This document shows positions 1 through 5,724 of a stretch of DNA of 5,724 bases, in pieces. How positions within the stretch are numbered: the first letter of the stretch is position 1; every line of letters begins with the position of its first letter. Origin of the DNA: Vulcanimicrobiota bacterium (GTDB lineage Bacteria > Vulcanimicrobiota > Vulcanimicrobiia > Eremiobacterales > Eremiobacteraceae); the NCBI GenBank assembly GCA_019232725.1, contig JAFANK010000296.1:1-5724 (forward strand), read 5' to 3'. Under the pieces are notes generated by a model that saw nothing but the letters and a program-made list of their open reading frames with translations, was not told the DNA's origin and did not search any database. The position numbers were made by a program, and so were the translations under genes.

Positions 1-447
1 AACGAAGTGGTCGCAAGTTCCAATGCATCTCTTGGCGAGCTTGAGAAATGGGTGCACGGGGCTGAGGCCAAGCCGCCGAGCGGCTTCGTGGCGGTCGCGA
101 TGCCGGCGAAGATGATGACGATCCATGATGTCGCGATGAAAAACGGCATGTGCTTTGCCGTCTTCAAAGATGCCAGCAACCCCAAGCATGGGCTCGTGGT
201 GGTGGCGTTTGACCCGCAAATCGCGGACAAGAAGCTCGGCCCGGCGTTGCTCGCGGTGAGCAAGTATCAAAACCTTCCGGCCCCGATGAAACAGGCCATC
301 GATACGCAACTGCGGCAACGTTTCGGCTACGGCGCAAGTGACTTCGTCGAGGCAGGCAGTCCGATAGGCAGCGCGGCAGCTGCGCTCGCCCAGTTCAAGT
401 CGCAAAACCAACGCGGCATCGTCGTCGTGGAAGCGACCAAGCAATAG
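1..447 (+). CDS. Unrecognised protein, C-terminal part (5' end outside window)
   Basis: The frame is open from the first base to the TAG at 445-447 and gives about 148 residues, so the gene very probably begins upstream. The GTG at position 7 has no room for a ribosome site and need not be the start. I do not recognise the family. The visible part is a soluble mix of short hydrophobic strands (GFVAVAMPAK, HGLVVVAFDP, RGIVVVEATK) and alanine-rich helical stretches (LGPALLAVSKYQ, SAAAALAQFK), which suggests a compact alpha/beta domain. One cysteine is seen (in NGMCFAVF), and there is no membrane segment or clear catalytic motif. The stop lies two bases before the ATG of the exported propeller gene, so the two genes are likely one operon with coupled translation. 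Whether this protein is also exported cannot be told without its N-terminus. That it is a real gene is well supported; its function is unknown. Confidence 0.75.
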   Translation, partial: NEVVASSNASLGELEKWVHGAEAKPPSGFVAVAMPAKMMTIHDVAMKNGMCFAVFKDASNPKHGLVVVAFDPQIADKKLGPALLAVSKYQNLPAPMKQAIDTQLRQRFGYGASDFVEAGSPIGSAAAALAQFKSQNQRGIVVVEATKQ

Positions 448-449
448 CG

Positions 450-524
450 ATGCCCTTGAGCCGCATCGGCAGGCTGCTCTTTATGCCTGCCCTTTTTTTG
501 CTATGGCTTGCACCTGCCCGCTCC
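450..524 (+). other. Signal peptide of the propeller protein
   Basis: The first 25 codons encode a positively charged start (Arg5, Arg8), a Leu/Phe/Trp/Ala-rich core and the small-residue site Ala23-Arg24-Ser25 before Ala-Thr-Thr. There is no lipobox cysteine, so a Sec/SPI signal is expected rather than a lipoprotein signal. Cleavage after Ala26 is a close alternative. The site is read by eye. Confidence 0.8.
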
Positions 525-3500
525 GCGACCACAAGTCCGTTCTCTGACCTGCATTGGCGCAGCATCGGGCCGGCGGTCGCTGGTGGGCGCATCGCGGCAG
601 TCGCCGGCAGCGACAAGGCGCCATTTTTGTACTATCTGGGTGGCGCGGGCGGTGTTTTCAAGTCAGACAATGGCGGGAGCTCGTGGGACGCCGTTTTTAC
701 CGACAAAGCGGTGGCGTCGGTTGGCGCGATCACGATCTCACCATCGAATCCTGACGACGTGTGGGTCGGCACGGGAGAAGGGAATCCCCGCGCCGATATT
801 TCGTACGGCAAAGGCGTCTGGCGCAGTCGCGATGGTGCAAAGACCTGGAAGCATTTGGGCCTTGACAAGACGTCCGCCATTCCGAGAATTCTCGTCGATC
901 CCCACCACCCGGATGTCGCGCTCGTAGCAGCGCTCGGCGATCCGTTCTCGGACAATATCAACCGCGGTGTATATCGGACGACTGACGGCGGCAAGACGTG
1001 GTCGAAAACGCTCTACATAGGACCATCAACGGGCGCATCCGATATCGCTTGGGATCCGAGTCATCCAAATGTCGTATTCGCGGGCATGTGGCAATTCCGG
1101 CGCAAACCGTGGACGATCATCAGCGGCGGCCCGCAGAGTGGCTTGTATCGTTCGCGCGACGCTGGCGTGCATTGGCAGCGCCTCCAAGGTCATGGTTTGC
1201 CGGGTGGCCTCATGGGGCGTATCGGTGTCGCCGTGGCGCCGGGTCACGGGCAGCGCGTCTACGCGATCATCCAATCGAAGGCGGGGTATGTCTGGCGTTC
1301 CGACGATGGCGGCGACAGCTGGCGGCGCACGCGGGCCAGCTCGATCGTCAACGAGCGGCCCTTTTACTTCAGCCAACTGGCGGTCGATCCGGTCAATCGC
1401 GATCATGTTTACGCGATGTCGGTGGACTTCAGCGAAAGCCGCGACGGCGCACAGACGTTCAAGGCGGTTGATGGCGCGGAGAACGTCGACTATCATGCAC
1501 TATGGATCTCGAGCGACGGCGTGCGCATGATTGCAGGCCACGACGCCGGCTGGGCATTGTCCGTCGACCGTGGCAAGACGTGGGATTGGCGTCTGAACGT
1601 CGCGATCTCGCAGACCTACCATGTCGGCTACGATCATCGTAATCCATACCAAGTGTGCGGGGGTTTCCAAGACGCCGAGACGTGGTGTGGCCCCTCGAAC
1701 AGCCTCAATCCTCAGGGCATCCTCAATCGCGATTGGTACTCGATGAACGGTTCCGACGGCACCTGGGTCTGGCCTGACCCGCTCGATCCCGACCTTGTCT
1801 GGAACTCCACGTATTGGGGCAGCTTGGGCATCTTTAACATGCAGACACGCGAAGTGACGGAAATCTCACCATATCAGTTCGACTATGATGCGATCGCCAC
1901 GGTGGGCGTACCGTATCGCTTCGGCTGGGAAGCACCTATCGCGTTCTCACCACAAGACGGCCACACGGCCTATTTCGGTGGTAACGTGCTGTTCACGACC
2001 GACGATCGCGGTGCTCACTGGCGCGTCATGAGTCCTGACCTGACGTTGAACGATCCCGCGCACCAGCAAATCTCGGGCGGCCCCATCACGATCGAAGGTG
2101 ATGGTGCTGAAACGTACGACGTCATCTACGACATCGGGCCGTCACCAGCTGAAGCTGGGCTGATCTGGATCGGCACGGATGATGGTCTTATTCAACTGAC
2201 GCGCGATAGCGGCGTGACCTGGCGCAACGTATCGGTGAAGGGCATTGCTCCCTTTGGGCGCGTGAGCACGGTCGAACCATCGCGCACGTCGGGCGCTGTC
2301 GCCTACGCCGTGATCGATCGGCATCTCCTCGGCGATCGTGCGCCCTATATCTTCAAGACGCAAGACTATGGCGCGAACTGGCAACCGATCACGCGCGGCT
2401 TGCCGTCAGACGTATACGCACATGTGGTGCGCGAGGATCCAAAGAACCCACGCGTGCTGTATGCTGGCCTGGAGCAAGGCGTTTGGGTATCGCTCGACGG
2501 CGGTGCGTCATGGCAGAGCATGCAGGCTGACCTTCCCACAAGCTCCGTCCGCGATTTGCGGGTGCAGCCCGATGCCAATGACCTCATCGCCGGCACGCAC
2601 GGCAATTCGCTCTTCATCCTCGACGATCTCACCGTGTTCCAACAGTTCGACCAAGCAAAGAGCGCCACCGCATATCTCTTCCCGCCGCGCGCAGCGTATT
2701 TGTTCGCGCTCTGGGAACCGGAGCAGCCCGGACCGGATTCAGGGCCGCCGACCGGTGCGTTCACCGGTGACAATCCAGATTATGGAGCGATCATTTCGTA
2801 TTATCTGCGTTCCGAACTGAAGGCAGTGCCGACACTCGAGATCGCCGATACGAGTGGACACGTCGTACGGCATCTGAGCGCAAGAGATGCCCTGTCCGCC
2901 ATGCCCGGCGTCAACCGCACGGCCTGGGATTTGATGGAGGATCCGCCGGTCGCGTGGAAGGGCACACCGAAATTCAATCAGCAACCATTCGCGGGCCCTG
3001 AGGCGGTACCGGGCCGTTATGTCGTGACGCTCAAGGCCGGCCCAACGACGTTGACCTCTGCCGTCGAGGTATTACCGGACCCCCGCGCGCCCTGGACGCA
3101 TGACCAGTACGTGACACGGCATGCATTCATGCAAACGATCAAAGACGAGCTTAGTTCAGTGGACACCGCCCTGAACACCCTTGACCGGCTCAAGGCGCAG
3201 TTGACCAAGCGACAGGCTCAGGTCGCGGCTCGGCGGGGTACCGCACAGCTGCTCGCGCGGATCGAGAAGGTCGAGCGCGAGCGAGAAGCGGTCTTCGCTA
3301 CGCTGACCTCCAATCCGCAGGCGGACCAAGATGATGACTTTCTTCCCGACAAGCTGCGCGAGCACGTACTCGCAGTTGCAAGCGCGCTCAATTCTCCGCT
3401 CAGCTATGGCACGGGCAGCTACGGACCCGCGTATCTCGGGCCGCCGACCGATGCGAGCATCAAGATGGCGTCAGCGGTGAAGCAGAACTATGATACTGTG

Positions 3501-3584
3501 ATGGCGTCCTACGAGCGTTTCATAAAAGAAGACGTCGCCGCGCTCAATCTGGCGCTGGCGACGGCGGGCTTTGCTGCTATCTAA
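450..3584 (+). CDS. Exported VPS10/sortilin-like BNR (Asp-box) beta-propeller protein, 'glycosyl hydrolase' family
   Basis: The protein has 1044 residues. It opens with a Sec signal peptide: Arg5 and Arg8, a hydrophobic core at about 9-21, and an A-R-S site with likely cleavage after Ser25. It should therefore act in the periplasm or outside the cell. The body carries at least eleven Asp-boxes (S/T-x-D-x-G-x-T/S-W type), near residues 72-79, 126-133, 177-184, 235-242, 284-291, 330-337, 371-378, 517-524, 584-591, 637-644 and 681-688. This is the hallmark of BNR/VPS10-type beta-propellers and fits two propellers with a less regular stretch at about 380-515. A beta-sandwich-like region follows (about 775-876, ending PGRYVVTLKAG), then a charged helical, probably coiled-coil stretch (about 890-955). 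Length and order match bacterial proteins annotated as glycosyl hydrolase or WD40/YVTN/BNR-repeat proteins. No sialidase catalytic set was recognised, so enzyme activity is not supported; binding of glycans or peptides is equally possible. The ATG at 450 is preferred over the one at 483 because only it keeps the positive N-region. No strong Shine-Dalgarno is seen, which fits coupling to the gene ending at 447. Confidence 0.92.
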   Translation: MPLSRIGRLLFMPALFLLWLAPARSATTSPFSDLHWRSIGPAVAGGRIAAVAGSDKAPFLYYLGGAGGVFKSDNGGSSWDAVFTDKAVASVGAITISPSNPDDVWVGTGEGNPRADISYGKGVWRSRDGAKTWKHLGLDKTSAIPRILVDPHHPDVALVAALGDPFSDNINRGVYRTTDGGKTWSKTLYIGPSTGASDIAWDPSHPNVVFAGMWQFRRKPWTIISGGPQSGLYRSRDAGVHWQRLQGHGLPGGLMGRIGVAVAPGHGQRVYAIIQSKAGYVWRSDDGGDSWRRTRASSIVNERPFYFSQLAVDPVNRDHVYAMSVDFSESRDGAQTFKAVDGAENVDYHALWISSDGVRMIAGHDAGWALSVDRGKTWDWRLNVAISQTYHVGYDHRNPYQVCGGFQDAETWCGPSNSLNPQGILNRDWYSMNGSDGTWVWPDPLDPDLVWNSTYWGSLGIFNMQTREVTEISPYQFDYDAIATVGVPYRFGWEAPIAFSPQDGHTAYFGGNVLFTTDDRGAHWRVMSPDLTLNDPAHQQISGGPITIEGDGAETYDVIYDIGPSPAEAGLIWIGTDDGLIQLTRDSGVTWRNVSVKGIAPFGRVSTVEPSRTSGAVAYAVIDRHLLGDRAPYIFKTQDYGANWQPITRGLPSDVYAHVVREDPKNPRVLYAGLEQGVWVSLDGGASWQSMQADLPTSSVRDLRVQPDANDLIAGTHGNSLFILDDLTVFQQFDQAKSATAYLFPPRAAYLFALWEPEQPGPDSGPPTGAFTGDNPDYGAIISYYLRSELKAVPTLEIADTSGHVVRHLSARDALSAMPGVNRTAWDLMEDPPVAWKGTPKFNQQPFAGPEAVPGRYVVTLKAGPTTLTSAVEVLPDPRAPWTHDQYVTRHAFMQTIKDELSSVDTALNTLDRLKAQLTKRQAQVAARRGTAQLLARIEKVEREREAVFATLTSNPQADQDDDFLPDKLREHVLAVASALNSPLSYGTGSYGPAYLGPPTDASIKMASAVKQNYDTVMASYERFIKEDVAALNLALATAGFAAI

Positions 3585-3587
3585 AAC

Positions 3588-3746
3588 TTAGGCTGCTGTT
3601 TTGTAGACGACGTGGTACCCGTGGCGGATGGCGACGAGGTAGCAGCCAGAGCAAATACGGAAGCGCGGTTCAAGCTGATTCGCTAAACTGACGTAGAGCT
3701 TGGATTTTCCGGCATCTTCTCGGCAAAACGCGCAACGGTCTTTCAT
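3588..3746 (-). CDS. Small double-CXXC protein, probable zinc-ribbon-like (52 aa)
   Basis: The ATG at 3746-3744 is preceded on its own strand by GATGAGG, with GAGG six bases before the start. This is a good Shine-Dalgarno and the reason for choosing this start. The 52-residue product has Cys5-x2-Cys8, then 23 residues, then Cys32-x2-Cys35, and ends with a basic, aromatic tail (YLVAIRHGYHVVYKTAA). The arrangement (CAFC...RFRICSGC) resembles the N-terminal C4 zinc-binding domain of ClpX, with a longer spacer and no ATPase attached. Zinc binding and a protein- or nucleic-acid-contact role are inferences. The frame stays open upstream. A GTG at 3833 would give 81 residues and a third CXXC (CSTC), but no ribosome site was seen for it. 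GC content is about 53%, below its neighbours. The stop is only three bases from the stop of the convergent propeller gene. A weak promoter-like pair (GTGACC at 3833-3828, 16-base spacer, GATATT at 3811-3806) could serve it. The family was not recognised. Confidence 0.6.
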   Translation of the reverse strand: MKDRCAFCREDAGKSKLYVSLANQLEPRFRICSGCYLVAIRHGYHVVYKTAA

Positions 3747-3748
3747 AT

Positions 3749-3756
3749 GGAACCTC
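3749..3756 (-). promoter_or_regulatory. Ribosome binding site of the 52-aa CXXC gene
   Basis: On the minus strand the sequence GATGAGGT precedes ATG 3746. The GAGG core lies six bases from the start, an ordinary good spacing. It decides the start, because the in-frame ATG at 3758 and GTG at 3833 lack such a site. Confidence 0.55.
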
Positions 3757-3851
3757 ATCGGAATCTGGATGCCAGTATGACACGTCGAGCATGCACCCGT
3801 GACGAAATATCGCCGGGCTGCGACGGTGGTCACATGGTTTATGCAGAGGAA

Positions 3852-3906
3852 TGTGGGGTCGGCTCTTGAGAGCCGACCGGGCGGCACTGAAAGTGCCGCC
3901 CCCACA
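3852..3906. repeat. REP/BIME-like palindromic element forming a perfect three-way junction
   Basis: This 55-bp intergenic element consists of three nested stems with no unpaired junction base. The outer stem pairs TGTGG (3852-3856) with CCACA (3902-3906). The first inner hairpin is 3857-3878, with a 9-bp stem starting GGTCGGCTC and loop TTGA. The second inner hairpin is 3879-3901, with a 10-bp stem GGGCGGCACT and loop GAA. All 24 pairs are Watson-Crick, so the cloverleaf can form on either strand. It begins 12 bases past the stop of the minus-strand SNF2 gene. The form and position resemble REP/BIME elements that are scattered between genes in proteobacteria and moved by RAYT transposases, but only one copy is visible and no RAYT gene is present. 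No T-run follows on either side, so it is not a classic intrinsic terminator. It could still protect the 3' end of the SNF2 mRNA. Confidence 0.85.
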
Positions 3907-3918
3907 ATATAATTGTCG

Positions 3919-5724
3919 CTACTCGCCGATGGGGGCGAAAAGTTCGTCCAGATCCTCGCGGGTGAGGGACTTGGCGAAGGCAGCGTCGGTCGACACGACC
4001 GAGTCGGCGAGCGCTTGTTTTCGGCTCTGCAGCGCCTGGATTTTCTCCTCGACCGAACCGAGCGTGACGAGGCGATACGCGGTGACCGGTTTGGTCTGCC
4101 CGATGCGATGGGTGCGGTCGATAGCCTGGCGTTCGACGGCTGGATTCCACCACGGGTCGTACAGCACGACATAGTCGGCCTCGGTGACAGTCAAACCGAC
4201 GCCGCCCGCTTTGAGGCTCATGAGGAAGACCGGCGGCCCATCCTCTCGGCGGAAATCATCCAACACTTTACTGCGATTCTTAGTTGCGCCGTCGAGATAC
4301 GAGTAGGTGCGCTTGCGCGCATCAAGCGTTTCGCGCATGATACCCAGCATCTCTGTGAACGAGGAGAAGACGAGCACGCGGTGGCCGGACTCGACGATCG
4401 ACTCAAGCAATTCCATGAACGCCAAGAACTTGCCCGATGCTTCTTCGTCTTCGCGCCAGTGATCCCCGATCAGGCCGGGATGGCAGCAGATCTGCCGCAA
4501 CTTGGTGAGCGCGGCCAAAATCGAGAGTTGGGCACGTTGAATGCCGCGTTCGTCGACTTCACGCAAGATATCGCGCCGGGCGCGTAAGACGGTCTCCCGG
4601 TAGGCTTTCTTCTGCGACGTTGTCATCTCGCACTCGATCGTCTGCTCGGTGCGCGAGGGCAGGTCCGCCGCGACCTGGGTCTTGAGCCGGCGGATCATGA
4701 ACGGCTGCACCCGGCGCGCGAGGCGCTGCTGCTTGTCGACGTCGCCGTCGCGCATGATCGGTGTCTCAAACGTCGAGCGGAAATGACTCTCGTTGCCGAG
4801 CAGGCCCGGCATGACGAAGTCAACGATCGACCACAGGTCGAGCACGGAATTCTCGATCGGCGTACCCGTGAGCGCGAGCCGCTGCTCCGCTTCGATGCCC
4901 TTGATGACTTGCGAGATCTTGGCCTGTGGATTTTTTATCTGCTGCGCCTCGTCGAGCACGATCGTGCGGAAGGCAAGCTTGTTCAAACTTTCCGCGTCGC
5001 GCCGGGCGAGCGCGTACGAGGTCACGAGGAGATCGTACTTGTCGGCCTCGTTGTAGACCGCCTCGCGCCCAGCGCCGGCCGTCAAAAGGCTGACCTTGAT
5101 CGCGGGCGTGAAGCGAGCCGCCTCGCTGAGCCAGGTGTGCGTCACCGATGTCGGGCAAACGATGAGATTAGGCGCACTGCCCCGGCGCTGGCGCTCGCGC
5201 TCGACATACGATAAAACTTGCAGCGTCTTGCCAAGCCCCATATCGTCGGCGAGAATGCCACCGAACGCGTAGCGCCCGAGGTACGCGAGGAAGTCGAGGC
5301 CGCGCCGCTGGTACGGTCGCAATATCTTCGTGAGATGATCGGGCGGATCGATCTCTTCGATCCCGGAGAACCCGCGCACGGCTTCGCGCAGCTCGCGCAA
5401 CTGTGCGGGAAGCTCTTGATCGCCGCACGCCTTGGCGAGGTCGTCATACACGGACAGCATCTGCGCGGTTGTGAGCCGGGCTCGGCCTCCGCGCTCGAGC
5501 GCATTGCCAAAGCCGCCAGTTGCCTCGCGCAATAATGCAAACGATGAGAGATCGATAAAACGCCCATCTGCGAGGCGATAGAAACGGCCGGAGCTTTGCC
5601 ACAACGCCTTCACATCGTCCGGCGACAAAGGCTGGCCATCGAGCATGAGTTCCACCGATATCTCGAGCCAATCGATCGGACCTGATGCGGATGCGGAGAT
5701 CTTGCCCTTGGCCTTGGCTTTGGA
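3919..5724 (-). CDS. SNF2-family DNA helicase/translocase (DEAD/DEAH-like), 5' end outside window
   Basis: This is a Swi2/Snf2-type superfamily 2 ATPase, expected to move along double-stranded DNA in the cytoplasm and remodel protein-DNA contacts. Residues are counted from the GTG at 5655. A helical entry LRPYQRRGLDFL lies at 112-123, motif I DDMGLGKT at 137-144, and motif Ia VCPTSVTHTW at 166-175. Motif II is DEAQ at 235-238, and motif III LTGTPIEN is at 262-269. The SNF2-typical LRQICCHPGL is at 386-395, motif IV VLVFSSFTEM at 427-436, motif V SLKAGGVGLT at 480-489, and motif VI QAIDRTHRIGQ at 510-520. All motifs look intact. DEAQ in place of DEAH is usual in bacterial members. The frame stays open for 23 more codons to the window edge, including a lysine-rich stretch (SKAKAKGK) and DWLEI-like strands that continue the pre-helicase domain, so the GTG is not the true start. 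Relatives of about 1000 residues often carry a SWIM zinc finger and an SNF2-associated domain upstream. The stop is TAG at 3921-3919. Confidence 0.95.
   Translation of the reverse strand, partial: SKAKAKGKISASASGPIDWLEISVELMLDGQPLSPDDVKALWQSSGRFYRLADGRFIDLSSFALLREATGGFGNALERGGRARLTTAQMLSVYDDLAKACGDQELPAQLRELREAVRGFSGIEEIDPPDHLTKILRPYQRRGLDFLAYLGRYAFGGILADDMGLGKTLQVLSYVERERQRRGSAPNLIVCPTSVTHTWLSEAARFTPAIKVSLLTAGAGREAVYNEADKYDLLVTSYALARRDAESLNKLAFRTIVLDEAQQIKNPQAKISQVIKGIEAEQRLALTGTPIENSVLDLWSIVDFVMPGLLGNESHFRSTFETPIMRDGDVDKQQRLARRVQPFMIRRLKTQVAADLPSRTEQTIECEMTTSQKKAYRETVLRARRDILREVDERGIQRAQLSILAALTKLRQICCHPGLIGDHWREDEEASGKFLAFMELLESIVESGHRVLVFSSFTEMLGIMRETLDARKRTYSYLDGATKNRSKVLDDFRREDGPPVFLMSLKAGGVGLTVTEADYVVLYDPWWNPAVERQAIDRTHRIGQTKPVTAYRLVTLGSVEEKIQALQSRKQALADSVVSTDAAFAKSLTREDLDELFAPIGE

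Larger units (their letters stand above)
3747..3918. other. Intergenic region between SNF2 gene and small CXXC gene
   Basis: This is a non-coding stretch of 172 bases. It holds the three-way-junction palindrome in its right part. A short ACAAT-ATA-ATTGT palindrome (3904-3916) partly overlaps the end of that element. The remaining 105 bases form the leader of the small CXXC gene. A weak promoter-like pair is present (see that gene); no clear operator or riboswitch was seen. Confidence 0.6.

Noticed and set aside
998..1530. Overlapping frames of about 155 aa on both strands within the propeller gene
   Set aside because: They are Arg/Ala-rich shadows of a frame with repeated, conserved Asp-boxes.
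3582..3591. CTAA/TTAG mini-palindrome at the convergent stops as a bidirectional terminator
   Set aside because: Only four base pairs can form and there is no GC-rich stem, so it is too weak to support.
3777..3791. CSTCH, a c-type haem-binding motif (CXXCH), on the minus strand
   Set aside because: It lies upstream of the preferred start, and no signal peptide precedes it, so haem attachment in the periplasm is not plausible.
3852..3906. Reading the palindrome as an ordinary rho-independent terminator
   Set aside because: There are two tandem stems inside a third and no T-run after them on either strand; the downstream bases on the minus strand are TTCCTCTGC.
3904..3916. ACAAT-ATA-ATTGT palindrome as an operator
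   Set aside because: It is short and AT-rich, overlaps the outer stem of the larger element, and lies at the 3' end of a gene rather than at a promoter.
3588..4172. A 194-aa minus-strand frame that includes the small CXXC protein
   Set aside because: Its first half lies in another frame inside the SNF2 gene, is Arg/Ser-rich like a shadow frame, and runs through the palindrome. Only the last 52 residues, after a good ribosome site, look real.
3913..4587. Plus-strand open frame of 224 aa
   Set aside because: It lies opposite the conserved helicase motifs V and VI of the SNF2 gene and has no recognisable domain; long antisense frames are common in GC-rich genes.
4783..5214. Plus-strand open frame of 143 aa
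   Set aside because: It is antisense to motifs I to III of the SNF2 gene, has no domain or ribosome site that I can see, and has the charged composition of a shadow frame.

Overview
This window looks like chromosomal DNA of a GC-rich Gram-negative bacterium. The coding sequence is visibly rich in GC, one protein carries a Sec-type signal peptide, and a compact GC-rich palindromic element of REP/BIME style lies between genes. Such elements are typical of proteobacteria, but the sequence does not let me name a taxon with confidence. No phage, transposase, CRISPR, tRNA or rRNA sequence was seen.

Layout: two genes on the plus strand run towards two genes on the minus strand. Bases 1-447 are the 3' end of an unrecognised gene. 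Two bases after its stop begins a large gene (450-3584, 1044 aa) for an exported Asp-box (BNR) beta-propeller protein of the VPS10/sortilin-like 'glycosyl hydrolase' family. Three bases after that gene's stop lies the stop codon of a small convergent minus-strand gene (3588-3746, 52 aa), which encodes a protein with two CXXC pairs and probably binds zinc. Bases 3747-3918 are non-coding and contain a 55-bp perfect three-way-junction palindrome (3852-3906). From 3919 to the right edge the minus strand encodes the ATPase core and C-terminus of a SNF2-family helicase/translocase. Its N-terminus lies outside the window.

Working together: the first two genes are probably co-transcribed and translationally coupled. 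The propeller protein acts outside the cytoplasm, and its role is unknown. The SNF2 protein acts on DNA in the cytoplasm and has no evident link to the propeller gene. The palindrome sits just past the SNF2 stop, where it could stabilise the 3' end of that mRNA and separate it from the small CXXC gene. The two items most worth a second look are this palindrome and the 52-aa CXXC gene, which is easy to miss because its frame stays open into the SNF2 gene.
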